Origin: Lichenostomus cassidix
Taxonomy: Eukaryota > Chordata > Aves > Passeriformes > Meliphagidae
Length of the DNA stretch: 64,000 nt
Direction of reading: 5' to 3'
Assembly (NCBI GenBank): GCA_008360975.2
Contig: CM039183.1
Location: 12,861,762 to 12,925,761 of the forward strand
The notes under the pieces were generated by a model, which was given only the letters and a program-made list of their open reading frames with translations, was not told the origin of the DNA and did not search any database. Shown here in pieces: positions 11,501 through 24,279 of the stretch. The first letter of the stretch is position 1, and every line of letters begins with the position of its first letter. Both the position numbers and the translations under genes were made by a program.

Positions 11501-14500
11501 GCTGCATCTCTTTGGTCAGTGTTTTAAATTTTTTTCCAGACGGATATGAAAACCTAAAGTGGTCAAAGGCCCATGCCTATTGGCTCTTAAAGTGTAAAAG
11601 AAGACAAACACATTGTTTTCAAGTGACCTATCCTCTAAAATTAGAATTAAAGTCACATGCCTATACTGGTTTTCTTTATGTAAGAAAAGAAAAAAAAACC
11701 CACAAATTTTTTTTTCTATTTTCCTTGGTATAAAATATTAAGTATTTGAATAAAAGTAATGAAAAAAGAAGTACTTGAAAACCAGTGCTGATAGTAAAAA
11801 TATTTATTCATCCATATATTCGTTTTACTAAGCAGAGAAATGGTCCCTTTGAAAATATTCTTTGCACCCTCTAATTAATTTTGTTATTTCCATTGATTAG
11901 AAGGACAAAGTTAACTGCTGTTCAGTAACCAAATTTAGCTAGTCAGATGCTTTTAATTTTCTTTCTACACACAAGAAATACGCTCACCAAATTTACAGAC
12001 AAATGAGGGGATTAAACAAAATCTTGTTTGACAGGAATGCTTATCAGAAATCTAGAGTGAATCCAGATGGAAGAAGCAGGGTCAGGATCCCTGTTCAGGG
12101 GAAGCAGAAACTTTTTACTGCTTTGAACCAGGAAATTAATCTGCTTCTCCAGGGTTTCCCAACAGGACCCAGAGTTACAGGAATGAGTCAGGGAAAGGAG
12201 GCACAGGGTGTGATTTAGCAAGTGTGGATGAGCTATGGACCCTGCTGGGAAATGTAACTACAGCTTCAGACGTGTTGTTTTTCCTCCTTGTCTTTTTTCT
12301 TCATCTGGCAGACGTGCCTGAGCCAAGTAGTTCTGTCATTGTGAAAAGGAGCTCCTTGTGCAGTTCCCTCTGTTGACAGTGCTGCCTTGAGCTTCAAATG
12401 CCTGTGAAACTCCTGTTTTAGATGAATGTCGCTTAGCTCAGTGGTCTATGAATATTCGATAAGACTGCTTTTTACAGTTTTTTTCTGACCTCCCTTTCTT
12501 CTAAATAACTGCAGAGAGAGAGTGAGAAGACAATAATTCATATAGATGTATGTGGCTGTTGTTGTAGATATCAGCTTCCTAGATCATGGATTTTATGTAC
12601 ACTCTATAGGAAGAGGCATCATGCTCCAAGGGAGATGATCAAGAGGCTGGGTGTGTCCTGGAGGAAACAGCACAGAAAGATCTTTCATGCTGGTCTCTCT
12701 TATTGAATGTCTTTTCTGATGTGTCCTGACAGCCCTGGATTCCATGGGACAGTCTCACACAGTTCCCACTCTCTATTAGCTGGGTGTGAAACAGACAATT
12801 TTATTAACTGATTATGTTGTCACATCATGATGCAGTCTATTACCTGGGATACCTGGGGTAATACCTGGAATTTTGTTGCATTTAGGAACTGTATTTTGGG
12901 CTTATATTCCCTTGCAACAAAATTTCTCCCTTATAATAGTCAGCAAATCAGATTCAGTTTATCCAGCTGATCCAGGTTCTTTCACTTGGAAATATGAGAA
13001 GGAGTTGATTTATATGTTTGTTATTCTGATCTTGTATTGAGGTATTTTCTGGACATATTCTTTACTTTTGTGAAAAACTCTCCTCATTCTTAAAGCTGCA
13101 AGCCATTTCAGTATTTGTAGTAAGAGCAGCAATGATATCTCTGGAAAAAAGAAAAACTTAAAACTTTAGCGTTGATTTTGCATTCAAGCCAAAACCAAGA
13201 TGAGGTCACTGAAATATAACTCAAAGCATTTCTTCCTCTTGGCTGAGCAAACACCTGTATGGCACCTCACTTCTGGTGATTTTTAACTATGAAGCTGTCA
13301 GGCAAGAATTTTTCATATATAGTTAATGACTTTGTAATTTCTCATGCCTTTTCATTTTTACTTGCACAAGTCAACACAATCCTTGATTTCTTTTTTCCTC
13401 TTTTTTTGTCTCCTGATATTTTCTTTAGAACTGGAGATAGACAGATGGACTAGTCTGCAGTGTTAGAACAGGCAAAAGGTTTTCCTGTTGAAGTTACATC
13501 CCAGTACTCTACCAGAGTCCATACAGAGCTGGCTGGGGACAGATGGTGAGGAGTGTCATCATGCACCCCAGTCCATCCATGGTTGCAGTCTAGGAACAAG
13601 GCAAAAATATATGATACCTTTTTCCCAGGCTCTAGCAGCCCCTTTAATTTAAGAATCCTCCTCACCAGTGTGTTACAGGATTCTCCAAAGATTTGTCTTC
13701 CTTGAGCTCCCTCACTCTTTATTGAAATGTTTAAAAATACATGACTCGAAGTGTGGCAGCCCATGGTCACACAAGTACCCCAATGTTACATGGTGGTGTT
13801 TTCACCTCCAGGTCAAACTTTTATTTTCTATCACTCATGTGGGCTGAGCAATTGTTTAATGTACATGTTGGTGTTCAAAACTGAATAATCAAGTAGGTGC
13901 CAGAAAGAATTACTCAGAAAGAGGTAATAGCTTAGGCCATGCTGCCCACGTCAGAATGGCACCTGCAATTCAAATCTCTTTTCTGAATTTGACACGTTAA
14001 GTGGGCATTTTTCTGAAGCACCACGGTGGGTGTGTTGGTTATGCTATACAAAGGTACAGAAATCACATTTCTTTTCACTTTGAAGTGGCTTAGAACTTCA
14101 GGACTTCTACAATTACTTGCTTTAAGATTTCAGAAACTTGTTCACAGTCTTTTTAGTCGGTCAAAAATTGGATAGGAATATCAGCACATCTTATGTTATC
14201 ATGGCATTGTACTGTGTCTAGCCATCCCTGTTTAATGACTTATCTATCCCTTTCTTTTCCCATTTCTTAGCCTGTCATTGTTTTATCTGCTCTTGGCCAC
14301 AGCTTTCTGTCTGTTAAAGGGTTGAGCCCTCCATTTTGATAAATCTTCTCTACTTGTTTAACTTAACATTCCTCTTTCAGGTAGTATTTCTTTAGATTAT
14401 ATTATCAATCACCCAGTACTGATTTTTTTCAAGAGACCATTTCTTTTACCTAATAAAAACAGAAATAATTTTTTTAAGAGGCAGATTTGTATTAAATCCT

Positions 14501-17019
14501 CAACTTTTTAAATCCCAGTGCAGTCAGCAGGGGCAATCTGCAACAACATCTGCTGCAGAAAGGGCAAACTGTTCTGTGTAGCACAGGGCAAAATGGCCTT
14601 TGTAATGCATTTTAGCAAAGTCTTTACTACTAATGCACTAGTTTACTGAGGCATGCAAAAGTCATTTCCACATTAATCTACACCCAAAAAGGCTTCTCTG
14701 ATAAGGCTTGGCCTCAGTCAGTAAATCCTCCTCAGCTCATCTTAGTACTACTGCAAGGCTAATTGCACAAGCAACAATCACATCTCTAACCAGGGGATTG
14801 ACTTAAAATTAAGCTCTTGTTGGAGCTATGCTCTTGCACAATTCAGTGCTGATTTTCTGTGTCTAGAGCATTACATATAAACTCCTGCGCTCAGTTTTTG
14901 CTGACTTTATTTCTAATAAAATTGAAGCATTTTCCTCCCTTCCACATCCCGACGCATGCATCTCCGGTTATTAATGTTAAACCCTTGTCCCTCTGTCTGT
15001 GTTAGCAAAGTTAAATTCTTTCTAGCAATTCCCTTCCAAATCAGTTCACCACAATCACTCTGTGCATGAGAAGAGCAGCAGATTAAAATGACTTCTCAAA
15101 CTGGTGCCAGACACAAATGCAAAAGCTTTGACTAAAGTCAATCCACATTTTTAGCTACAGTTCACTGAAATGAGGATTTGCAATGTTTCTGTGGATGACT
15201 TCTATTTCTGATACCGAGTGCTGCAAGTTCTGTGTTACAGGAAGAGACTCAAAAAAAGAGCTGCATTTTATTCTGAAACTAGAAGTTAGTAGGAAGAAAG
15301 GTCTTTTTGTGTAAAGAACAGAGTGCAGGGTTCAAACCCACAGTAATCAAAACATTGAGACCACTGGGTCCAGGACAATGCACCTTTTCCTCTTCACAAA
15401 GCATTGCCGTTTCTAGCATCAGAAACTGAAAACATCTAGCATGATAACTCTCCCAAAATATTGTGATCAATAAACACAAAACATTTTTTTCTCTCCTTCT
15501 TTTTTTTTTTTTTTAATCCCTAGGTCAGGCCTTTAATCTTTCCTCTACAAGCATGAAGACTTTTAAAATTTTTCTAGAAACAGTGAAAATTTACTGATAA
15601 CCATTCAACTCTGTGTAGGGGATCAAGGAAAACCAAATACATCAAGATCAAGATAAAATTGCAAAGGCTGGCAACAATGATTCCTCTCCAGCTTGCCAAC
15701 TCTGCCAGTTGGCGTGTGGGTGGCATCCAGAGACCCCCACCTTCCTGGTTTAGAGGGTGTTCCTGCAGGGACAACCACCATGGCTAGGCCAGAACACAAC
15801 TTCTTGCATTCCTCAAGACCATGTGCAAAGATAAAGCTGTCATTATGTCCCCAGAGCCTATTCTAACTGAGGAATAAAAAAAATACACACTGTGCTTGCT
15901 ATGCATTCAGACAATAACCACTTGACCTGTGCCATCACATTTCCCATCAGTCTGAAGCCTGTCTGATTTTCCTGTTGGACCTGAGCTCCCCCTGAGAAGA
16001 ATGATATAAAGCCAGCATTTTATTATCCCTCTGTACTTTCACAGCATCTGATGATGTGACGCAAAAGATTTAGACAAAAATACCATGTCAGAGAGGGTAG
16101 TTTGGCATATCCTGGTGGGCTGTTCAAAAATTGGGTGGATTGTCCACTCTTTGAGCACTGGAAGAGTCTCAAATGCTAATATGGATGTGCAAGAGACTTG
16201 CTAGACTAGGCTGGTTCTAAATAACAGTGCTATTTGTTTGTAGAAAAGAAAAGAAAATATTCCTCATCCCTACAATCTGATGCTTAATGTGGTTACCAAA
16301 TGGTTGAAGCTTGTGAAATACTACCCAGTTAGTGAGACTTATATCTAACTCTGTTCTATTGTCTAATGAATAATATAATATGGAAGCAGGAAGGAAAGAA
16401 TACACAAAATAAGCAACTGTTGTCTACTGCAATCATTGAAGAGCAAAAATTGTTAGTCTGGCTTTTTCTTGCAGTTCTATACTGGGCAATTTCTATAACT
16501 GAAATTTAGCTTAGAAACAAACAGAGGTACTGAAATCAGACTTGATAGTAAATTAATGCAATTAACATAAATATAAGAGAAATATTAATAGAAACAAATA
16601 TCAGGGTATAAGATTTCATGTTATATAGCCTCAGGAAATGAAATATTTAACTGGTTTATTTTCTTCAACTTAACTAATATTTTCTCATTCACTGCTCAAA
16701 GGAGTGCTGAAAATTAATTAATGTCTTCTTTGACCTATAGATTGCTTTCAAATGCCAAGTTTAATGAATAGTTCTGGATTATGGATTTTTCATAGGGCCT
16801 TCATTGTTTTTCTTTCCCATACGAAAAGTGCACATTTGGCAGGTTTTTCTTTACTATTTAAAAGTCTGTTTCACAGGTTGCATCTACAACAGCTACTACA
16901 GTATTTTTAGGTACATGAGGCTCAGTGAACATGTCATGGATAAACTACCTGCACACCTAGATCTCATACCTGGTTGTCCCTGCCTCCACCAACTGCAATT
17001 GGTTTTGCTTTGCTGTGGG

Positions 17020-17560
17020 ATGCAGAATCCAACAGAAAGATAATTCAAGGTCATCTTGTCCAACCCCTCAGCTCAAGCAGTGCCATCTAAACCAGCCTGC
17101 CCTGGATCGGGCTCAGATGGCTTTTGAGTATCTAAACATTGGAAACTCCACAACCTTTCTGGACAAGCTGTGCCAGTGCTTGGTCACTCTCACAGTAAAA
17201 AAGTGTTTCCTTCTGTTCACATGGAGCTTCCTGTGTTTCACTTTGTGCTTGTTGCCCTTGCTCCTGTCTCTGGAGACCTCTGGAAAGAGCCTTTCTCTGT
17301 CCTCTCTGTACCTTTCCTTCAAGTATTTGTATAAATTAACAAATCTCACCTCGAGTCTTCTCTAGGATAAGCAGTCCCAGCTCCCTCAGTCTTTTGTCAG
17401 GGCAGAGATGCCTCACTCCCTCCATCACCTTTATGCCCCTTGATTGGACTCTCCTCATTATGTCCATGTCTCTCCTGTACTGATGAATTCAGAATTGGAT
17501 AGAGAATTCCAGATTTGACCTTACCAGTGCTGGGTAGAAGAGAAGGATCACCTCCCTCAT
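17020..17560 (-). mobile_element. CR1 LINE, about 540-bp 3' fragment
   Basis: On the plus strand the segment begins with 'ttcaaggtcatcttgtcc' and 'aacccctcagctcaagcag', the reverse complement of a CR1 3' end. It continues in CR1 order with 'tcactctcacagtaaaaaag', 'ttccttctgttcacatggag', 'ttgcccttgctcctgtctct', a cluster around 'cagtcccagctccctcag', and 'gaccttaccagtgctgggtagaag' split across 17518-17540. The alignment is lost near 17560, taken as the 5' truncation. The strand is minus. Overlapping frames on both strands (116 codons plus; 78 and 79 codons minus) are by-products of this decayed element. The subfamily differs from the copy at 624 because the 3' end uses the 'aaggtcatc...ccaacccct' form. 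Confidence 0.9.
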
Positions 17561-20500
17561 ATCTCATATTCTTCTGGGGAAGATTTCTTAAAATAGGACA
17601 AGAAGAAGGAATAATAGTGAAGGTGCAAAAGAGCACTTCAAATGTGCAGTTGTAAATGCAAAGGCTTGAGCTGTTTCCTTCTCTTTTGACTGTAGTTAGT
17701 AAGCTGTGAAAAGCAGCTTCAAGCTAAAATAAGGCCCAATAGAGCCCTTTTAACTGAAAACAGAATTTTAAGGCAAAATAAGAGGAAAGTGGCAAGCTCC
17801 CAGTAAATAGGAGAAAAGATAAAATTTTCTATTTGGTTGTTAACTGCACCTTGCAAATAGAACCGAGTATTAGTTCAGACGAAGTATCCTCTAAGAGTAG
17901 AAGAAGGACTTGCCACACAGGACACACTGTTCCAATCCATAAAAAAAGTCAGGAGCCTGACTAAAACAAGAAAAGTTTCATATCAAGCAACTAACTGGAT
18001 AAACAAACATTGTAGGCGGCTGCATAACTGTGTAAGCATATTAAAATATAGATATACTCTATAAAAATTGTATGATGGAACTCCATTTCCATCTCCCATG
18101 GCTTTGTGCATGAAGTGTCCCCTTACAGAGCACAGCCAGTGGCAGCTCAGGGAAACCTGACCTTTCCAAATGGCACTCCTTCTGGGACAGGAGAAGTTCT
18201 TTGGGTTTCAAAAACCAGTAGTACAAATATTCTCTCCTACTGCACTTTTCCTCACAGTCTCCTTCTTTTCCCAGACTTTTGTCTCTTTTTTGTTATCTGT
18301 GGTCTTGATCTTGATGCTCAGCAATGAGACCATAAACAGATACTGGAAACAGTCAGTTTAGGAAGTTGGAAGTAGAGGAAAGCACATGGACTGGTGGCAA
18401 TACAGACTGGGGCACCTGGGGTGGGTATGAGGGCTTCTGAAGTCTGCACAGCCTCTTAACACTTTATTCAGTGCATAATTTAATTAAATTTTTTAACCTT
18501 GCATTTCAAAGCATCTGTATTTTACAAGGTTTTTTTTTTTTTTTTAAAGTGGAGCATATCTTCAGACTAGCAGGTGTCCATGTGGAAACCCAAAACATTT
18601 TCAGGAGGTCTGAAAAGCCCTGTGGAAAAAATTGCCATGATTTTGACATTTTTCTTTGTGTTTAATTGCATTCTATTCTTAGAGGTTATATCAACACCCT
18701 TTCTCCTTTGCCATGTTTATCTCCTGGACAAACAGCATCTAATTGTGATGTTTCATGTGTTCTCCTTTCTAGTTATAATAACTCTTTGTATTCCTGTGAT
18801 GATTAATCCCCTGGAGCCTTCTCACTGACCTCAGCCATGCTGGCATTACTTAGCATTATCTTGCCAATCAAAGTAATTCCATTTAGGAGCCTCAATATAA
18901 TTTTAAGACCTTAGCTTCAGACACTCAGCCTTGAGATTTACTAAAATGCAAACAAAATAGTGTTTTGCTCCCAATTCATTGATGCCTGGTAAGTCTCTTC
19001 TGTTAACCAATGGCTGGATGTTGTTTATTTTGAACATGATTTTTTAACAGAATAGAGAAAAATCAATTTATCTTTGACAAATCTTTGACACAAGAGGGTT
19101 TTTTTTAATTAGAGTCTCACATTTTAAAAATTAATAATCAAAACACTCCATTAAAAAACAACTTTACACTCATTCCCTCTTATTTCAATATAGTTGGCTA
19201 CAGATTCAGAAACAGGTTGGATAGGAATACCAACTGAAATTAGAGGTATAAAAAGCAATGGGGCTTGTACCTACTTAAAGTACCTCTCCTCACATCTCCA
19301 AAAGTATGTCAGACCCTGTTCTGAATTACTTCTGCCTAGTAAAGTATATGAACTGTCTAATGATGTCTTTCTGTGAGCTAATTCCAGAGCCTGAGCCCCG
19401 AGATGCCATCACTGATGGCACAAATGCTTCCAGTCCATGGAAGTGTTAAATGAAACACATCACCTTCAAGTGGCTATAGTGGATTATGAGCCTTCCCACA
19501 GTTACCAAATTTTAGTGTAAGACAACTCAGAAACAGCATTTGAAATCATGCCTTATACCACTCAGCTGGATTTGCAAGGCTGTGTCTGTCAAAGTGCTGA
19601 GTTTCTTTATATGCAGAATTGGTGAGCAGGGCTTTGGGGGGATGATCACTGCTAAACCCTGTTTTAGGAAAATCTGCCTCTAGGGAACAGGGATTGTCTG
19701 GCATAGGTAACTGGGTAGTTGTCACAAGCTGTATAAACACTGTGAAAACAACACAAGGGGTTTGAAATTGTATTTGCAATGAGCTGGAGAGCAGAGGTAC
19801 TCTGCTTGTTCATGTTGGGTCATCTCCTACTGTTGTTATACATCATCTTTGGTTAAAGTTTCTCCTCAGAAAAAGTAGGCAAAGTATAGATTTCTAATCC
19901 TTACCTCCTGAATGTCTTAAAGGACAAGGACATATTTCTAAATGTGCCAGCTCTACAGACAAAACCTTTTAGAACCAGCAAGAAAGCCTTGGCTGATGCC
20001 TATTGACCCCAGTGGAAATATTTGAAAAAAACTTTCTACCAAGAACTACAGTCTTACCAGCTGGAAGGGTTTTCCATCCTGTTAATAAAGGCTCAAACTG
20101 AGTTATGTAGAGATGGCTCTTCTGTGATTACACTGCTGTTGGCACTACAAAGGAAAGTACTGCTTGACAGATTAAATATATAGGCTGCCTCCAAAAGCTA
20201 ATACAAAGTATATTATTTAATATTTCTCTTTGGTATTGTTTTGGGGCTCTGACCAGGACTGCAGAGGTCTTAAAAATTATTTTTTTAAAGTGTGTGTACA
20301 CCTGAGGGGAATATCTGTGCATTAATATTACAATCAAAATGGTTAGAATATGCAAAAAGAACCCAGAGATAGAGTTGTGCATCATCACATAGAAGATCAG
20401 TTTTAAATTTTAAAAACACCATGATGATGTTCAGAGTATTTGCAGATTCACTCCAGTCCAGGAGTGAACTTTCCAAGGCTTGAAAAATCCACTTGGCATT

Positions 20501-20707
20501 GCTTTAACATCAAACATATTTGATTCACCCAGAGATATAGATACAGGAGTTCTGTGGCAGCTATTTATTTTTCTGGAGGTGATTGCAGTGTGTACAGTAT
20601 GTGCTATATGAGACATCTCAAGCAGAAGGGAATATAGGAATGGGAAAAAATGTATTGATGCCACCCCAGAACTATACATAAGTTATTGTATGTCCCCTGA
20701 TACATGC
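17561..20707. other. Non-coding sequence, nothing recognised
   Basis: Unique AT-rich sequence with a T run at 18530-18545 and no convincing exon or repeat family. Open frames are 86 codons or shorter. Confidence 0.5.
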
Positions 20708-20735
20708 TTTTGTTTTGTTTTGTTTTGTTTTTTTG
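20708..20735 (+). repeat. (TTTTG)n short tandem repeat
   Basis: Four TTTTG units followed by a T run, a simple repeat of about 28 bp. Confidence 0.93.
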
Positions 20736-21009
20736 TAACAAGGCTAGTTAGATGCAATCCTTCTCGTCAGGTATGGCCATTCAGAGTAAAATTCTGAGGA
20801 CTTTGCTTGCATTATATATACAGTACATACTTAAATTAGTACTTTTCTTTTCCCTTACACATTATTTTAATTTTAGCTGGGGCACACTCTTAATTGGCAA
20901 TATACTCATTGTGTCCCTTAATCATTACTATAACATAAAAATGAGGCCAAAACCAGGAGATCAATTTTTAAGACTAAGTTAAAGGAGGTTTTACTGAGTT
21001 GTGTGTTTT

Positions 21010-21150
21010 CACAGAAACACAGGATACTCTGAGATGGAAGAGACCCACAAGAATCATAAAGTCCAGCTCTCAAGTGGATGGCCCACAGAGGGATTGAACA
21101 CACAACCTTGGTGTTATTAGCATAATGCTCAGACCAACTGAGATAATTTT
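21010..21150 (-). mobile_element. tRNA-Ile-headed SINE with CR1 tail (TguSINE1-like)
   Basis: The element lies on the minus strand. Its head (21150 down to about 21079) is a degenerate tRNA-Ile. The A box reads TATCTCAGTTGG (complement of 21134-21145), the anticodon-loop region reads GCTAATAACACCAAGG (AAT anticodon context), and the B box reads TGTTCAATCC (complement of 21091-21100), then GTGGGCCAT at the acceptor side. The tail (21078 down to 21010) is a CR1 3' end: plus-strand 'gagatggaagagacccacaa' followed by 'gaatcataaagtccagctct'. A tRNA-Ile head joined to a CR1-X-type tail is the published structure of TguSINE1, a passerine SINE mobilised by CR1. The A box carries a G-to-T change at its third base (TAG to TAT) and the B box has lost its CG, so this copy is probably transcriptionally dead. 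A functional tRNA gene is excluded by these changes and by the missing acceptor stem. No clear target duplication was found. Confidence 0.85.
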
Positions 21151-21383
21151 GTTTTAATTTTTGTAACATAAGAAAAGAATCTGTGGGTGTTAACGAAGAA
21201 TACCAGAGCTACACTACAAAAATAAAAATAAAATTACTATGTGAATCATCACCAAATTAATGGCACATTGGCAACAAGTTCATAACGGAAGAAAGCAAAC
21301 TTTACTTACACTGATCCAAATAAACAGAGACACATTTGTTGTGTGTGTTTATTTCTTGAAATATCTGATAGTTATTGTACTAT

Positions 21384-21954
21384 TTTTATGGTATTAAGCC
21401 TAGCTGGAAATTAAGCATCATACAGCTGCTTGCTTATCTCCCCTCCCACCTTGGTGGAACGGGGAGGAGAATCAGAGTAAAACATATATGTTAAGACCAG
21501 TTTAATAATTGAAAATAAAGTAAAATACACTAATAAATAATGGTAAATTATAATAATAGTAATAATGAAAATAAAAATATTTAAAAAACCAATGCACAAT
21601 GCAATTGCTCACCACCCACTGATCAATGCCAGGCCCACCTTCCTGACCTCAAATTGTCTCCCCTAATGGGTAACTCCCCCCAGTTTATATATGGGGCATG
21701 ATATTCCACAGTGTGGAGTGGCCCTTTGGTCAGTTTGGGTCACTTGTCCCAACTATGCTGTCTCCCAATTTTTTTGGGTACTTCCTCAGTGGCAGAGCAG
21801 GAGACAAGGAAAAAAGTCCTTGCCTTTAGATAAACACAGCTTAGCAAAACCCAAAACATCAGAGTGTTATCAACACCATTTTCATTCTGAATCCAAACTA
21901 CAGCCCTGTAAGCATTACTGAGAAGTTAGCTCTGCCCTAGCTGAAACCAGGACA
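21384..21954 (-). mobile_element. Solo LTR of an avian ERVL-type endogenous retrovirus
   Basis: Read on the minus strand the element starts TGTCCTGGTTTCAGCT (from 21954). It then has the 'aaaccaaaacatcag'-type segment seen as 'cccaaaacatcagagtgtta' on the plus strand, a 'ccctttggtcagtttggg' segment, and a TATA box TATATAAA (complement of 21684-21691) just before ACTGGGGGG. An AT-rich region and an ATTAAA polyadenylation signal (complement of 21501-21506) follow, and the 3' end lies near 21384. This order matches the common avian ERVL LTR that I know from chicken and songbird genomes. The copy is flanked by a perfect 5-bp duplication, ACTAT, at 21379-21383 and 21955-21959, the size expected for ERVL integration. 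There is no internal gag-pol sequence or second LTR, so it is a solo LTR left by LTR-LTR recombination. Its terminal CA has decayed. Confidence 0.9.
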
Positions 21955-21959
21955 ACTAT

Positions 21960-22780
21960 CAGTGTATTTTTGGTGTTATTCTGCATCTCTGCCTTCTTCA
22001 TCTCTGATTGTAGGTTGAGAGGGCTGCTAATGACTGAGCACAGAATAAAATTTCATCTGTTTATTCCAATTTGCTATTTGGTTTTCTAATATGTGAGCCT
22101 TTCTCACCATCAGCCTCTGTAAAATGAACAAACCCTCTTTGCACAACCAGAAAACCCAGCTTTCTGTGGGTCTGGCTGGACCTAGCCAGTCATCCTCTCA
22201 GCAATGTATCAACAATGAACCAGAATCCTCCCAACTCAGTATTTACATTTTTTGAAGTGTTCTGGGTGTCCCAGTGCTGAGTTAGAGCCACAGAGAGTGA
22301 AGGTAGCACTGCAACAGGCAGCTGTGCTCCTGCACACTTAAAGGCAATAGCATGGGAAATGTGTCATCACAGGAAGCATCATCAAGACCAAAAGTCTTCT
22401 CTCTTGTGCAGGTAAATCTTGGCATTAATCTGCCTCAATGACATGAAGAAATATTGTCATTGGACAGCTTGCTAGCCCGTGTGAAAGGAGCAGCATCAAT
22501 GAACTGAATAAACGGAATTACAGAAGTGCAAAAAGAACCCGAAAGGGTAAGTGCAGAATCCCAGTAATGTTTTTTTTTAATATAAAGATCCACTTGAGGC
22601 CATTGAGATAATTTCAAAGTACGATATTAAGAATCTCTTAATCTCTCCTGAAATTCTTTGTAGTGGAAAAGAAAAGGTTGGTTCAATAATCAAATCCCAA
22701 GCCAGCTGCTGTGATTACTGTGATTCCCTTTCTGCTTTTGATAAAATAGACCATTTTCCCTTTGGGGGTTGTACAAGCCC
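21960..22780. other. Non-coding sequence, nothing recognised
   Basis: Unique sequence to the right of the solo LTR, with no exon, repeat family or RNA gene supported. Confidence 0.5.
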
Positions 22781-22832
22781 AAATCAATGAACCAAAATTG
22801 GTTCCAACACACCAATTTTGGTTCATTGATTT
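22781..22832. repeat. Perfect 22-bp hairpin with 8-nt loop
   Basis: The arm at 22781-22802 (AAATCAATGA then ACCAAAATTGGT) is the exact reverse complement of the arm at 22811-22832. The loop at 22803-22810 is TCCAACAC. Beyond the perfect stem, GTTG (22769-22772) can pair with CAAC (22838-22841) across an internal loop, so a transcript could fold into a somewhat longer irregular stem. The arm itself contains the palindromic core ACCAAAATTGGT/ACCAATTTTGGT. Possible explanations are a short inverted duplication from template switching or a small-RNA hairpin. The stem is shorter than the roughly 33 bp of a typical animal pre-miRNA, so function is unproven. Confidence 0.95.
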
Positions 22833-24237
22833 CCAGGCCAACATTCCTTTTATTTACTAGGCAAAATCTCCACAATCTGTCAGTAATATTTGTCGGCCTT
22901 TTTATTTGAACTTATTTCAAATGCTTTCTCTTATTTTCATAGTTCTCCTCTTATCAGCACTTGTTTCAGGGTACTGTAAGATTTTATAGAAGCCCTCTTC
23001 TCACAGCTGAACACTCACATAAAGTGTATTTTGGGGTACTCTGGCTGAAAATCATACATTATATTGAACCTGCAATTGTGGTAGAAGCAAGAGCTTCTAC
23101 TACCTAGGCAAAAATATAAAAATATTCCAAATAGGTCATCATGGTAGGTTTTTATCTTTTATGACCAAAATGGAACAATTCTATACACAACCAAGAGATA
23201 AAAAATCACTATTCCAGTACTACCATTGGAAAAGTACCTTTCTAACTTTTGTGTGTTCCACATTTGCAGTGCCATGCTTAACTTAATATTGCTTTAACTG
23301 AAAGGCTTAATTGGTGCTATGTCATACAGTTCACTGTGTATTTTGCTGAGCTTACTCCTTATGAATGTCATGTCAAGGTAAGTGAAAAATAATGCTTTTC
23401 TCAGGCAACAAATGGATTATTTTGTTTCCATTACAATACACACATGAAATTTTCACAATGGTAAAGACGAAAAGTTACAATTACTTGACCTGTTTGAATT
23501 TTACTATTATTTTAGTCTTTCCTCTTTTAAAAAACCCTAATATTCCCTTGCACTGATGGCAAATGCAATAGTTATTTGAAAAAGGTTTTGTACCTTGCAT
23601 ACAAAATAGGTGATTGATATCAGATATTTTTTTTGGCCTAAATGTTCATTTCTAAAACCTGAAAGCTAGAAAAGAAATCTAAGAATACAGAAATTATCTC
23701 AAATTCCATTTAAAATCGCTATGTGTAGCTGAATTAATTCCTAAATTTTAAGTAGTTTGAAATGTCTTTTTCTTTTGTTGTTTCAAAATAACTTCAGATA
23801 AAATGCCTATTTTGGTTTTAGTTATTAATTCTAGGAGAATATGGGATTAACAAAAGGCAAATGATCAGAAACGGATGAACTTAAAAATAGGTATTTCAAA
23901 CTATAACAGAAAGTTATAGGCATTTGATATTTTCAATGTGTTGCACTTTCAAAAAGAAGCAAACGCCTCAGTTCCTTGGATATTACTATAACTGGTAAGC
24001 CAAGAATGCTACACAAAATGGAAGAATTTATTTTCTGGTTGTTATTCCCCTATGTTTAATGAATATTATTTCACATGCTGGCTTTGTTTCTAATCAGTTC
24101 TATTGCATGTGCTTTGCATTTTGAAAAACTTTGGGGTTTGGGTTTTTTTGCACACTTATTAAAATGGACTTTTTAACAGAGATGGTTAATGTGAACCTCA
24201 AATATATTCCCTTGGACATATTTCATTTTCTTTTTTT
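22833..24237. other. Non-coding AT-rich sequence
   Basis: No repeat family, exon or RNA gene recognised. Confidence 0.5.
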
Positions 24238-24279
24238 CCATTCCATTCCATTCCATTCCATTCCGTTCCATTCCATTCC
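24238..24279 (+). repeat. (ATTCC)n pentanucleotide microsatellite
   Basis: About eight CCATT/ATTCC units with one interruption (CCGTT near 24264). The 70-codon frame across it repeats HSIPF-like residues and is spurious. Confidence 0.96.

Larger units (their letters stand above)
10387..17015. other. Non-coding sequence with minor simple repeats
   Basis: This 6.6 kb holds a T run at 11050-11067, a small inverted repeat at 11163-11215, an A/C-rich stretch at 11427-11500, a T run at 15501-15516 and otherwise unique sequence. The longest frame is 106 codons (minus, 13450-13770), with no recognisable motif and no supporting splice structure. The 15640-15790 and 13490-13600 patches are slightly GC-richer but match nothing I know. 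Confidence 0.5.

Noticed and set aside
17015..17636. 116-codon plus frame and minus frames near 17 kb as genes
   Set aside because: Most of this interval (17020-17560) is a decayed CR1 copy; the minus frame at 17397-17636 runs only slightly past its faded end.
21079..21150. Functional tRNA-Ile gene
   Set aside because: A- and B-box substitutions, a broken acceptor stem and direct fusion to a CR1 tail show it is the head of a SINE.
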